From: Bacteroidota bacterium
GTDB taxonomy: Bacteria; Bacteroidota; Bacteroidia; AKYH767-A; OLB10
Assembly (NCBI GenBank): GCA_016721435.1
Contig: JADKIC010000028.1
Location: 1 to 64,000, forward strand
DNA length: 64,000 bases
Direction: 5' to 3'
Part shown: positions 19,100-31,738 of the stretch, in pieces
Numbering within the stretch: position 1 is the first letter of the stretch
Layout of the letters: every line of letters begins with the position of its first letter
The notes under the pieces: generated by a model
The model's database searches: none
What the model saw: the letters and a program-made list of their open reading frames with translations, nothing else
What the model was told of the DNA's origin: nothing
Program-made: the position numbers and the translations under genes

Positions 19100-22000
19100 A
19101 TGAACAACCTACAACGTGTAGTGAAACGCTACGCTTGGCTCCTCCTCTCTTTATTCTTCATGAACCCCACACAAGCTAGTCACCTAATGGGTGGCAATTT
19201 AAGCTATGAATACCTTGGATTGAATGGCAGTACCGGGAATTATGATTACAGAGTAACATTAAATATTTATCGGCTTTGCGATCCCGGAAGTTCACAGTTG
19301 CCGGGAACAATGTTGCTGGGTGCTTATCAGGACAATCCGGGAAATCCGGGAGGAAACAAAATTCTGCTTTCTGATATTTCTATGCCACTCATCAGTCAGC
19401 AATTTATTACCCCGCCCAATGCCAATGACTCCTGCACATTTCTACCCAGTGTTTGTGTAGAAGAAGGAATATATCAGGGAATTATTAGTGTACCTTCCAA
19501 TTCAACAGGCTACTATTTTATTGCCGACAGATGTTGCAGAAATAATAATATTGCCAACCTTGATAATCCGGGTGGAACAGGGCAAGCGTATTATGCGCAG
19601 GTTCCTCCTCCCACGATTGTAAATAATGCACCAACTTTTGCCGTTGCACCGGTGCCATTTCTTTGTTCAGGTGATACAGTGAGTGTATTAAATCAAGCAT
19701 TCGATGCAGATGGTGATTTGTTGATTTATAATTTTGTCACACCCTATGGTGGTATTTCGAATAACGGAAACCCAAATCCCGGACCTCCGGTCAGCTATAC
19801 CTGGCCCATTCCTGATGTCACTTATGCTTTTGGATACAGTGCTGCTAGTCCATTTGGAGCTGGTGGTTATATTAATATTGATACTACAACCGGACTCGCT
19901 TCTTATGTTGCACCCAATCAGGGATTTTATGTAGTAGCCGTTGAAATTAAAGAATACAGAAACGGAGTGTTAATCGGTATTACAAGAAGAGATATTCAAC
20001 TCATTATTATCAATTGTCCTGTTAATCCTGCGCCCAACCTGGCTCCCGGAAGCACTACCACTACATATACTATACAGGAGGGAGAGACACTTTGTTTCAA
20101 TGTTGCTTTTAACGATGCGAACGGGGATAGTTTATTTCTAAGCAGAAACGGAGATATTTTTAATCCATTGATTACTGTTCCTGCTGCGACACTGAATACA
20201 ACATCCGGAATTGGAAGTCTTTCCAGTCAGTTTTGCTGGAGCACGGCTTGCGGTCAGGGAAGAACCACGCCTTATCAGTTCAGTGTGGTAGTGGTAGACA
20301 ATGGATGTCCTGCCAAAACAACAAATATTGTTTACACCATCAATGTCACCCCGGCTCAACAACCCGCTATCATCAACGGACCTGACACACTTTGCCTGAA
20401 TGCAGCTAACGGTATCGGCTATACGGTAAGTACAACTGCGGGTTATACTTACAACTGGCTTATCACCAATGGAAGTCAGGCAAGCGGTGGCACCACAGGA
20501 TCAATAGGTGTCAATTTTACAAATAATGGAACCGCAACAGTATCTGTCATCGCTGTCAATCCCTTCGGATGTCCGGCCGATACTGTAAATAAAACAGTTT
20601 TTATCAGAAATCTTCCCGCAGCTGTTGCCGGAAATGATATCTCCTTTTGCTCGGGAGGAAGCGCAGTTTTAGGAGGTAGTTCAACTCCGGGTGTCACTTA
20701 TACCTGGAGTCCTGCTACCGGATTAAACAACACTGCAATTTCCAATCCTACAGTAACTGTAACTAACGGTACAGGATCACCGCAATCTACCACTTACATA
20801 CTGACTACCACCTTAAATGGATGTATAAATTCGGATACTGTAGTTGTCACTTCCAACCCCTTCCCTGTTGCCAATGCCGGAAATAATGTATCCATTTGTT
20901 CGGGCAGCAGTGCTCCACTTGGATCATTGCCCACTGCCGGATTCACGTACTCCTGGTTCCCGTCAACCGGAATAAGCAATCCGGGATCGCGAATCCGGTT
21001 ATTTCACTCAGCACCACCAACTCAATACCTGACACGTTATTATATGCAGTAATTGTTCAAAACAGTTTTGGTTGCAATGACAGCGATACCGTGCAGATAA
21101 TAGTTCGACCAGTACCTACTGCCAATGCGGGTAATGATATCAGTTTTTGTTCGGGCGCATCAGGAACAATCGGAACTTCCGCTACTGCCAATTATGCTTA
21201 TAGCTGGAATCCGGCCACCGGACTAGGCAACAGTACCGGAAGCAATACTTCAGTCACGCTTACCACTTCTTTAACCTCTAATGATACTATACCTTATGTT
21301 ATTACTACGACACTTTTTGGTTGTATTGACAGAGATACGGTTAAGGTTATTGTCAGACCCATCCCCACAGCAAATGCCGGGAGTAATCAATTGCTATGTT
21401 CCGGAAATACATTAAATCTGGGCACTTCCTCTACCTCCGGTTATAATTACAGCTGGACACCTTCTACGGGCTTAAGCAATACCACGATTTCAAATCCAAC
21501 ACTAAATTTAAATATTGATTCGACTGCGATTGATCCGGACACCTTATTTTATGTAGTCGTTACTACTTTGAATGGCTGTACAAATCGAGACACTGTTCAA
21601 ATAATTTTGAGTCCGGTACCGGTTGCTGCTGCAGGAAACGACGTGATCTTTTGTTCAGGTCAATCAGTAGTTGTCGGGACATCATCTGTAAACGGGTATT
21701 CCTATTCATGGTTACCTGTTACAGGAATCAGCAGTACAACCAGTGCCCAACCCAATCTCACGCTCAATAATACGGGCACCACTTTTGACACCAGTACCTA
21801 TGTAATGAGTGTAAACTGGTTCGGCTGCATCGACCGTGACACTATACAGGTTATTGTAAAACCACTTCCTGTTTCACAAGCCGGAACAAATACGAGTTTA
21901 TGCGACGGTGATACATTGACGTTAGGCACTTCTCCTACTGCCGGATATACCTACAACTGGACGCCCGGCACAGGACTAAGCAGTACGACCTCCTCCAGTC

Positions 22001-24568
22001 CTTTAGTAACTGTTTCCAATCCGGGTCCGGGCATTCTCACTTTAACCTATACCGTAAACACTTTTTGGAACGGATGTACTAGCAGAGATAGTGTGACCCT
22101 CACTATCAACCCGCTTCCAGCTGTTGGAGCAACAGCTTCTTCCAATCCAATTTGTGCGGGTACCGGTACAACACTAACCGCAAGTGGAGCCGGTTCGTAT
22201 AACTGGGCAATCTCCACAGCTCCCGGAACAAGTATTGGAACCGGAAGTACAATAACCGTTACACCAGTTGCCAGCACCACTTATCTGGTAACCGGAACGA
22301 GCAGCACCAATTGCATCAACACTTCTTCGGTTACAGTAACCGTTATACCCTTGCCCTCAGTTTCCATCACCGCTGTAAATGACACCATATGCGCCGGTGA
22401 TACCATAACACTCAATGCCGGTGGCGCGAGTACTTACAATTGGAGTACATCGGGGACAACCATTGGTTCCGGATCATCTGTATCTGTTAGTCCATCTTCG
22501 AACACTACCTATATCCTCACCGGAACTGACGCCAACAATTGCAGCAATACAGATACCATTGACATTACCGTCAATCCGGCTGCAACCGTAAGCACAATAA
22601 TTGGCTCTTTATCCCTCTGCCCCGGAGTAACCGGTGTGCAATATTGGGTATTGAATCCAAATCCTAACAGCACCTACAACTGGAGCATTAATAATGGTAT
22701 TCTTCAAAGCGGACAAGGTAGCGATACTGTCACAGTAGATTGGGACAGCGCCGGAGCAGGGTCAATTACTGTCATTGAAATTACAGATCGCGGTTGTTTG
22801 TCTGATCCAGTTGTATTAAATGTAAGCATTAATATTATTCTGACACCTGCTGCACCAACAGGTCCTGCTACTTTATGTGCGAATCAGGCACAAGGGCAAG
22901 TCTATACCAGTCTGAATACTCCGGGATCTGTTTACATTGGTTTGCTAATGGCGGTAATATATTAAGCGGAAATGGTACAGGATCCGTAACGGTTGACTGG
23001 ACAACACCGGGTCCCGCTACGGTTGCATTGTGGTACGAAGAAACGAGTACCACTGTAGATACCGTTTGTTTTGGAATTTCGGATACCATTTATATAACCA
23101 TTAATCCAGTTCCTGCTACAGGTGCAATTACGGGCAATACTACCATCTGCGAAAGCGATACCGGTAACTTCAGTGTTACCAACACTTCCGGATCTACGTA
23201 TCAATGGACCAATAGTGGCGGATCCATTTTAAGTGGCAACGGCTCTAACACTGTCAGTGCAAACTGGAACATATCGGGAACGACCATTATAAGTGTGACG
23301 GAAACCAATAGTTTTGGCTGTACAGGAGCGCCAGTCACCTATTCGCTCACCGTGAACCCGCTTCCCAATGCCAACGCAGGAAGCGATAACAGTATTTGTA
23401 TAGGTGATTCCACACTGCTTAGTGCATCCGGTGGTATCTCTTATCAATGGAGCCCGGCTACAGGGTTAAGCAATCCCGGAATTGCAAATCCAATTGCTAT
23501 TCCCACAGCTACAACCATCTATACGGTACTGGTAACCGATGGAAATGGATGTAAAAACACCGATACTGTTACTCTTTTCGTTAATCCGTTACCGATAGTA
23601 TCTGCAGGAACTGATGTGGATATTTGCATTGGCAGCTCTACCCAATTGAATGCCACAGGAGGAAGTATTTATATCTGGAGTCCGAATACAGGACTGGATA
23701 ATACATTTATTTCAAATCCTACGGCCAATCCTGTCAGCACAATTACTTATTCCGTTATTGTCATCGACTCCAATGGCTGTAGAAACAGCGATCAGCTTCT
23801 CGTCACCGTAAACCCGCTTCCAACTGCACAGACCGGAGCAGATACATTAATATGTAACGGCAGTAGTATTGTATTGCAGGCATCAGGAGGAGTGTCCTAT
23901 CAATGGTCACCGGCTACAGGATCAAATAACCCCTCGATAGCCAATCCGTTTGCCAGTCCGGGTTCGCCACCACCTACACGGTTACGGTTACTGATATCAA
24001 TGGGTGCACGGACGAGGATGAGCTGTTCATTTCCATCAATGATCAACCGGATGCATTATTTGAACTGGATACCACCTTTACGAGATTTAATTGTGACGGT
24101 GTACGTATTAAAACGATTAACCTTAGTACAAATGCTCTAAATTATCAATGGGCTTTTGGAGATGGAAACTCCAGCACCGCTTTTGAACCGGGGTACGTAT
24201 ATCCCTTTGGTACTAACATCAACATTACCTTAGTCGCCACGAATAACCAATGTGCGGACACGCTTCTTTTGCCGGTTCAATTTGATGAACTGGCAGAATA
24301 TCTGAAAGGACTTCCCAACTCGTTTAGTCCAAATGGAGATGATATCAATGAATGCTTTGATTTGAGAAAGAAATTGAATTTACGGATTGCAGCACCTGGT
24401 ATGTTTACAATCGGTGGGGAGAGATGGTCTTTCAGAGCACGGGGTCACAAACATTGTTGGAATGGGCGCAAGGATACTAACGGGGAACCATGTCCTACCG
24501 GAACTTATTTTTATGTGTTAAAAATAGTCGACACTTCCTTCAAAGGCAGTATTACCCTATTCAGGTAA
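19100..24568 (+). CDS. Giant T9SS type B surface protein with PKD/Ig-like repeats (frameshifted)
   Basis: About 1820 residues after repair. A signal peptide ends near NPTQA-SHLMGG; the block SHLMGGNLSYEYLG...YRVTLNIYRLCD marks a common N-terminal module of Bacteroidota surface proteins. Then come at least a dozen ~85-residue Ig/PKD-like repeats of pattern AGNDISFCSG...YSWxPxTGL...FGCxDxDTV, each with paired cysteines. A PKD-like stretch (WAFGDGNSS) precedes the C-terminal gliding-motility-associated domain (PNSFSPNGDDINECF ... PCPTGTYFYVLK ... FR), a T9SS type B sorting signal. Frame breaks: near 20986 (A lost), ~22937 (C lost), ~23962, and within the final domain near 24410-24470. Likely a cell-surface or released adhesin; ligand unknown. 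A rho-independent terminator follows. Confidence 0.85.
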
Positions 24569-24590
24569 TTCACTCTAAAATACTATTGAG

Positions 24591-24619
24591 AAAGGGCTCC
24601 CCAAAGGGCCCTTTTTTTT
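24591..24619 (+). terminator. Rho-independent terminator after giant surface protein
   Basis: Stem AAAGGGC (24591-24597) with GCCCTTT (24608-24614), 10-nt loop, followed by a run of T (24612-24619). It lies 23 nt after the stop. Confidence 0.85.
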
Positions 24620-24669
24620 ATAACCTTTCTTCCATTTCATCGTAAACAGGGAATGCTAAAATCAACCCC

Positions 24670-26650
24670 ATGGTTCATTTCTTCCGCTGCTTAATCCTTC
24701 TATTACTTCTGCTAAACCTGCCTTCTCATGGTCAGAATCAAGCAATTATCTCCCCATCCTTTGATACGCTATGTCTGGAGGAACTGATGAACATCAAGAT
24801 CACGGTGGCTTCCATAAAAGAGCTGACACCGCGACAATCACCGGGAATCGTAACGTACATTACAGCTGAAGATATCCGAAATCAGGGTGCCCGCGACCTC
24901 ATGGAAGTACTGCGATTGGTGCCGGGATTTGAATATGGTACGGATGTAGAAGGAATAGTTGGCCTAGGAATAAGAGGGAACTGGGCTCATGAAGGTAAAG
25001 TAGTTTTATTCATTGATGGAAGAGAGATGAATGAAAGCCTTTATTCCACTCTTCAGTTTGGCAATCATTATCCGGTTGAAAACATTGAAAGGATAGAAAT
25101 TATCAGAGGACCCGGCTCCGCTTTGCATGGAGGATTTGCTGCTTATGCTGTTATAAACATAATAACACGAAATCCGAAAACGAAATTTGAAACATCAGCA
25201 ACTGCTTACCAGAGCACCACTGCAAAAGACTATGGCAGAAAAACATTTAGCCTCTATGGAGGCCATTCAGGAACTAAAGGTGCATTTTCATTAAAGTTCA
25301 ATGGGTCAGAATCACAGCGAAGTCATCAGGATTACAGTGATGTTTATGGATCCACTTATTCTATGCAGGGACAGAGTAATATCCGCAGCTACTTTCTTAA
25401 TGCAGGTGGAAATATAGGAAATCTATATGTCCGACTTATCATGACAATTACCAGGTAAACAGAGATGAATACATCGAAATTGGTGAGTGCTGAATGGATG
25501 AATTTCCACCAACAATATTGAAACAAAATATGAATGGAAGCAGGATGATAAAATCAAGATTATCCCAAGTCTTCAAATTTCACAGCAACGTCCGTGGAGT
25601 ACACCTGCTTCCAAAGTAAACAGCTACAATGAACCCTTTCTGATTAACACCATTGGCTATCAGGCGGCGATAAATACTTCCTATGACTTTAACAAAGAAT
25701 TGAATTTATCAGGAGGTATAACCTGGAACAGAAACGAATCAACAAATGAACTGGAAGGGGAAACTTTCCAAACCACAGGCACCCATAAATTCACCAATGA
25801 TAATCTGGCAGCTTACCGACAGGTACTGTATGCAGCGACATGGGCCAATATCATTACAGGCATTCGATTCAATCACAACAAGCGTTATGAAAACTCATTT
25901 GTGCCACGCATTGGAATAACGCGCGAGTTTGAAAAATTCCATATTAAAGCGCTTTACAGCAGGGCCTTCAGAGCACCAAGTACGCAAAACATAGATCTAT
26001 CAACAAATATTCAACCGGAATACACCAATGTTTACGAATTGGAGGCAGGTGTTAAATTGACAAGTGATATGTACTTTACAATAAACGCTTTCCACATCAC
26101 AACAAATGATCCCATCGTTTATTATTTTGATACGCTCTATAACAGTGATGCCTATACTAATTATAATTCTACCGGAACAAGTGGATTTGAATCTGTAATT
26201 CAACTCAAGAAAAAATGGGGTGGCATTCATTTCAACTCCTCCTTCTATTCCGCCAATAATGAAAACGGAGTGGACATCTACAGTGTACCCGGCAAGGAAG
26301 GCTATCATCTGGGCCTAGCTAAATATAAAATCAACACTTCCTTTAACTACATGATACATCCTGCCATACAGATTGGAGGAAGTTATTCATGGATTTCAGA
26401 AAGATATGGAATCAATGCTGTTGATGAAACCAGTCAAGAGGCGATATACAGAACTTATCCCGGATTCCATCTTGTAAATGCGCATATTGAATACCGTTTA
26501 ATAAAAATAAAAGGACTAAGCGCAAGGTTTAGTGTCAGAAATATTCTGGATGAGCAAGAGTGGTTTATCCAACCTTACAACAGCAATCATGCTCCTTTAC
26601 CTGGCATGCAACGAGAATATCAACTACGTATTACCTACCAGAACTTCTAA
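24670..26650 (+). CDS. TonB-dependent outer-membrane receptor (frameshifted)
   Basis: About 660 residues. Signal peptide FFRCLILLLLLLNLPSHGQ, then SLEELMN-like CLEELMNIKITVAS, and a plug domain (TYITAEDIRNQGARDLMEVLRLVPGFEYG; GLGIRGNW; VLFIDGREMN; IERIEIIRGPGSALHGGFAAYAVINIITR). The barrel ends in RNILDEQEWF and a terminal aromatic (TYQNF). There is no N-terminal carboxypeptidase-like domain and no obvious SusD neighbour, so this is not a typical SusC glycan receptor. Frame breaks lie between about 25425 and 25520. The LEELM-type N-terminus is typical of receptors placed next to YfiR-like genes and hybrid kinases, as here; a sensory or regulatory role is possible (inference). Confidence 0.88.
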
Positions 26651-26665
26651 AAAGTACTCCTTCCC

Positions 26666-27223
26666 GTGCAAACCACACCTCCATTTACTATCATTAGAAA
26701 AACGGTCTTTCTGCTGTTTGCTATGATAATTTTATGTGGAGCCGGAATACCTTTTCAAAACAATAGTACTTCCGATGAAAATACACTCAAGGCTCTGTTT
26801 ATCTACAATTTCACCAAACATATTGAATGGCCTTTGAATATGCAACAACATTCAAAATTTACCATTAGCATTATTGGTAATTCGCCTGTCAAGGAAAAAT
26901 TGGAAGAAATTATGAAGGGTCGCAAAGTATTTGACAAAACAGTAGAAATAAAAGTGATTCATGATTTATCTGAAATAACAACCAGCCATATTCTTTTTAT
27001 TCCTGCAAGCAACAGTGACAAAATAAATAAAATTGCAGACCAGTATTCTGATAAAGGAATACTCATAATTTCTGAGAGCAAAGGAATGATTGGCAAAGGA
27101 TCCGGAATTAATATCATTGAAAAAGATAATCATTTAAAATTTGAACTTAACAACTCCGCTTTAAAAAAGCAGGGGCTTAAGGTTTCAAACCACCTTATTA
27201 ATCTTGCAAACAACAGCCGCTAA
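26666..27223 (+). CDS. YfiR family protein (DUF4154), periplasmic
   Basis: About 185 residues if begun at GTG 26666; an ATG at 26723 would remove part of the signal peptide (KTVFLLFAMIILCGAGIPF), so the GTG start is preferred. The family core is clear: NTLKALFIYNFTKHIEWP, then KFTISIIGNSPVKEKLEEI, a central SHILFIPAS segment and ILIISESKGMIGKGSGINII. YfiR of Pseudomonas is a periplasmic regulator of a membrane signalling enzyme; here the next gene is a membrane-bound hybrid kinase, so it could be that kinase's periplasmic partner (inference). It starts 15 nt after the receptor stop and ends 6 nt before the kinase start. Confidence 0.85.
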   Translation: MQTTPPFTIIRKTVFLLFAMIILCGAGIPFQNNSTSDENTLKALFIYNFTKHIEWPLNMQQHSKFTISIIGNSPVKEKLEEIMKGRKVFDKTVEIKVIHDLSEITTSHILFIPASNSDKINKIADQYSDKGILIISESKGMIGKGSGINIIEKDNHLKFELNNSALKKQGLKVSNHLINLANNSR

Positions 27224-27229
27224 ACAACT

Positions 27230-30200
27230 ATGAAACAGCCAAAGTCTTTTAAAAAAATTGACAAGAAAATTTACATTGTATTTTTCGTGGTCATTGCTAT
27301 TGCTATTGTAAATGCAGTGTTCAGCACGTACACCATAAGAAAAGCCACAACATAACGAGTGAACTGGTCAACAATACCAATCCCTCCCTGAACTCCATAT
27401 CACGTTTCAATCTTCTTGTTACGCGTTCGAGAATGCTGGCCACGAACTGGGTATACCTGCCAAACAATCAGGATGACAAAGACAGTTTAAAACAACTAAA
27501 CAACTACTCCTATATTGAATTGAGAGGGCGATTGAAAGGACTCATGACCCATTGGCAAGACACTGCCCATGCTGCAAAAATGGATCGGATTTTTAAGGAA
27601 TACGATATTCTGACTGGTTATCATTCTCAAATCATGCGACAACTGATCACTTTTGAGGACTATCAGGATCCGGTAAAAAGATTTGCTGCAGAAGAAATTC
27701 TGGAAAGAGAAATAATCCCCCGGTCAGAAGTAATTACTGAAGAATTAAAAGAGATTCTCGCTGCACGGTCCGGTTTGGCAGCGAAACAGCAAGATCAAAT
27801 GTTGTACAGTTTCAACACGCTCATGGTGATCGTGCTTGGAATTGCGCTTTTGATTATCTGCTCCATTTATTTTGCCGGCTTTGTAATTAGCCGTTCAATC
27901 ATTTTTCCAATCCTACAGGTACGCAGTATAATTATGCAAATGGGCAAAGGAGAATTACCTGAGCTCAAATGAAATTTCCTTCCAATGCTGTAGGTGAAAT
28001 GATGCAGGCTTTACGGTTTATGGTAGATGGTTTCCGTCACACGTCAACCTTTGTGGAAGAAATCGGTAAAGGCAACTTTGATCAGCCCTACAAGCCACTC
28101 AGCTCAAATGATGTTCAGGGCCACGCGCTCCTGCACATGCGCAACCAATTGAAGGAAGCTTCAGAAATAGAAATGCGTAGGGCTTGGATGGCGGAAGGGC
28201 TTGCGGAACTGAATGAAATCATGCGCGCCGGTACCAGTGATTTTAATGAACTATTAGATAAAATTATTGAAAACATTGTTGATCGGCTGGAAGTGCAACA
28301 GGCTGCCATTTTCTTACTTCATAATGATGATTTAAATGATCTGCATATTCAGCTTGGCTCTTACTTTTGCACTGAATAATAAAATCATCAATAGTAAACG
28401 GTATGAACTAAAAGAAGGTCTGATAGGACAGGCGATCGCTTCCAATAAAACCATCTGTCTCGATGAGGTGCATGATCCGTACTTCACAATTGATACAGGC
28501 ATTACTGAATCCGCAACTTGCAATATCATTATCATACCACCACTCGCTACAAGTGGAAAAGGGTCGGTGCCATTGAAATAGCTTCTGTCAAACCCTTTAC
28601 TTCAGTGAAAAAGAGCTATTGGAGAAGATGGCGGAACCGATAGCAGCAAGTTTGTTCAGTTTGAGAGCCAATCTTATCACCAGCCAACTTCTTGAAGAAT
28701 CGCGTAAACAGGCTGAAGAGCTGGTTTATCAGGAACAGGAATTACGAAAATTAATGCTGAACTGACAAAACAATCACAACTCCTTCGCCAGTCGGAGGAA
28801 GAACTGAAGTCACAACAAGAAGAATTAAAACAGGTGAACAACCAGCTGCAGGAAAAGGCACAATTATTACAACAGCAAAATGTGGAGATAGAAGATGCAA
28901 GGCTGAGTCTTGTGTTTAAAGCAGAACAGCTAGAGCAAAGTAATAAATACAAGTCGGCATTTTTGGCAAATATGAGTCATGAATTGCGAACACCGTTAAA
29001 CAGCATTCTTATTCTCGCCAAATTACTGTCTGATAATAAAAAGAAAAATCTGGATGAGAAACAAATAGAACATGCTCAAATTATTCACAAATCCGGAAAC
29101 GATCTACTCAATCTCATCAATGATATCCTTGACCTTTCAAAAATTGAAGCGGGTAAAATAGAATTTGAGAATGAAAAGCTGGTATTAAAAAATCTTGCTA
29201 CAGATATTCATTTGCTCTTTAGAGATTATGCGGAAGACAAGCGGATCAATTTCAATGTTTCAGAAACGGATGAAAAGCTTTGTGTTTACACTGACAGGGT
29301 CAGATTAGAACAAGTGGTGAAAAACCTTCTTTCTAATGCGTTTAAATTCACTCCCGAAAACGGCACTGTTGATTTCAAAATTGATTACGCACCTACCGAT
29401 ACGATATTTAAAGAAAAAACTTTGCTTCAATCGGATAAGGTAATCAGCATCTCCGTTAAAGATTCAGGGATAGGAATTCCTGAAGATAAGCAAAAGCAGG
29501 TTTTTGAAGCTTTTCAGCAAGCGGATGGGTCAACAAGCAGAAGGTTTGGTGGAACCGGATTAGGATTAGCCATCTGTCGTGAACTTGTCAACCTGATGGG
29601 TGGTGAAATCACGCTTGAAAGCCTAGAAGGTTCGGGCAGTAAATTCAGCATCTTCCTCCCTGAAGCTGACAATGAAAACCCTCAGAATTCTATCGAAATG
29701 CATTCAAATGCTTCTCTTATAAATGACTCAGGAACAGCAGTTGAATCCATTGCAAAAGATAATAATCTATACAATGAAGATGAAATACGTGATGACCGCA
29801 ATAATCTACAACCGGGTGATAAAACAATATTGATCATTGAAGACGATTATGTTTTTGCACGCATGTTTATGAATCAATGTCATCGATTCAATTATAAAGC
29901 CGTCATTGCGCTCCAGGGCGAACAGGGACTCACTTATGCACAACGCTATAAACCCTTTGCCATCATTCTTGATTTAAGACTACCGGTAATGGATGGATGG
30001 ACTGTCCTCAAGAGTCTCAAGGAAAATGAACAGTTAAAGCATATTCCTGTTCACATTATTTCGTCGGTAGATAAGCGCCAGCTGGGACTGGATATGGGCG
30101 CAAGCAGCTATTTGAGTAAGCCGGCAGGTAAACAAGAAATGGAAGATCTTATTATCGGCATTGATCCTTTAATAAAACCTGTTAAAAAATTACTCTTCTT

Positions 30201-30957
30201 AGGTGAGAAGAACGATGAGATTCAGAAAATCATCAGAAAATTAAAGGAAAAAGAAAAAGAAGTTGAAATTAAAAATGCCATATCTATTGAAGAATGTGCA
30301 GAACTGGCAAAAAACAATTATTATTCGGGATTCATCATCGGAACAGGAGTCACTGATTCCAACTGGCTGGATAAAACCAAACATCTTGAAAGTTTGAAAA
30401 ACATACCCACCCTTGTTTTTGAAAATGATGACACATCCCTATTTGATGAAGTGGAAGCATTAGTAACCTTGGATCCGATTAAAGAAAAAGAAAAACTACT
30501 CGACAATGCAAAGTCGTTTCTCCATCAGGTAGAAAATGGCAGCATCAAATATTCCGAGGTAAAAGAGCGGATGGAAAATATGCTTCTGGGAAAAGTTGTG
30601 CTGATTGCCGATGATGATATGCGAAACATCTATTCCCTAACTAATATTCTGGAACAAGAAGGTATTCAGGTACTATGCGCTTATGACGGTCTGCAAGCGA
30701 TAGCACTTTTAAAGGAAAACAAAAATATTGATATGGTACTCATGGATATCATGATGCCAAATATGAATGGCTATGAAGCGACGATGGAAATACGCAAAAA
30801 TCCGGAATGGGAACATTTGCCGGTGATTGCTGTCACTGCAAAAGCCATGACAGGAGATCGGGAAAAATGCATGGAATCCGGTGCATCTGATTATCTGACT
30901 AAGCCCATACAGGTGGATCAATTGATCTCGTTGATGAAAGTTTGGTTGTATAAATAA
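27230..30957 (+). CDS. Hybrid histidine kinase with HAMP, GAF and multiple receiver domains (frameshifted)
   Basis: About 1240 residues after repair. Order: TM1 (IYIVFFVVIAIAIVNAVF), a ~150-residue periplasmic sensor region, TM2 (LMVIVLGIALLIICSIYFAGFV), HAMP-like segment, GAF domain (~28200-28650), long coiled coil (28690-28960), HisKA with FLANMSHELRTPLNSIL (His at ~28978), HATPase (NLLSNAFKFTPENG, DSGIGIPED, FGGTGLGLAI), receiver 1 (ILDLRLPVMDGW, phosphoacceptor Asp), a degenerate middle receiver-like domain (~30180-30500), and receiver 3 (LMDIMMPNMNGYEA; KPIQVDQL). Frame breaks: ~27345, ~27967, ~28370, ~28565 and ~28600-28765. Together with the upstream receptor and YfiR-like gene it forms a probable outer-membrane-to-cytoplasm sensing chain; output unknown. 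Confidence 0.9.
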
Positions 30958-31225
30958 CTCTGTATTTTAATGGAAAGAAAATTATATAAGCTGGTTTGCT
31001 TAAAATGGAACAAGAAAGGTTAACAATGCTTCTAACTAATTTTCAGAATAAGCTTGAATCATTGAAAATCCCTTCGACAGCTGAATCTGAATTCGTTTGG
31101 AAAACCAGACGATATAACTTCCTCCTAATACTAGTTATTCTGCACTAATTCATCAAAATGAAGACTTATATTTAGAACAATTTCAAAAACTAAAAGTACA
31201 AAGTTCCGTTCGGGAGAACGATTAT
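30958..31225 (+). other. Unassigned segment between hybrid kinase and response regulator
   Basis: There is no long ORF, but coding-like pieces in two frames can be read (MEQERLTMLLTNFQNKLESLKIPSTAESE..., then YSALIHQNEDLYLEQFQKLKV...VRENDY directly before the next ATG). This could be a short frameshifted gene, or the frameshifted N-terminal part of a longer gene that includes the receiver domain. I do not recognise the product. Confidence 0.4.
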
Positions 31226-31648
31226 ATGAATAATAAAATCAGAATATTATTAGTTGATGACAGACCGGAAAATTTGCTTACGCTTGAAAGCATACTTGCA
31301 GAAGACCACCGCCACTTTCTTTCAGCGACCAGTGGTGCAGAAGCACTTTTAATGACAGAACTGGAAGATTTCGATCTGATTCTTTTGGATTATCGATTGG
31401 ATGATATGAATGGAATAGATGTAGCAAAAGCACTGCGATTAAAGCCTAAAACTTCCCATATTCCCATATTACTCGTTACTGCATTATCGAAAAGAGAAAG
31501 TCCGCACCTGGAAGATTTTGAAGCCGGGACTATTGAGATCATTTACAAACCGCTAGACATTGAATTAACACGAAATAAAACCAGGTTCTACGAAGAAAAA
31601 TCCTTATCCCGAAAGAATGAAATGGTGTTTAAGAACCAGATGAAATAA
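31226..31648 (+). CDS. Response regulator receiver protein
   Basis: A single receiver domain: ILLVDDRPENLLTLESIL (acidic pocket), LILLDYRLDDMNGIDVAKAL (phosphoacceptor Asp in LLDYR), LLVTALSKRE (conserved Thr), IYKPLDIELTRNK (KP motif). About 140 residues, and no DNA-binding domain. The last ~20 residues (EEKSLSRKNEMVFKNQMK) look generic, and the true C-terminus may be shifted. PLDIxxLxxKV-type receivers are common in hybrid-kinase clusters, so it probably takes phosphate from the kinase upstream. A terminator follows. Confidence 0.85.
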   Translation: MNNKIRILLVDDRPENLLTLESILAEDHRHFLSATSGAEALLMTELEDFDLILLDYRLDDMNGIDVAKALRLKPKTSHIPILLVTALSKRESPHLEDFEAGTIEIIYKPLDIELTRNKTRFYEEKSLSRKNEMVFKNQMK

Positions 31649-31678
31649 GTTTTAAACCTTATCTGTCAAGATATTACG

Positions 31679-31710
31679 GCCTTCCTGTTCATCTGGAAGG
31701 CTTTTTTTTT
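31679..31710 (+). terminator. Rho-independent terminator after the signalling cluster
   Basis: Perfect 7-bp stem GCCTTCC (31679-31685) with GGAAGGC (31695-31701), 9-nt loop, then nine T. It ends the receptor-to-regulator transcription unit. Confidence 0.9.
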
Positions 31711-31738
31711 ACTTTTATAGTGAACTGTGAAACATGCT

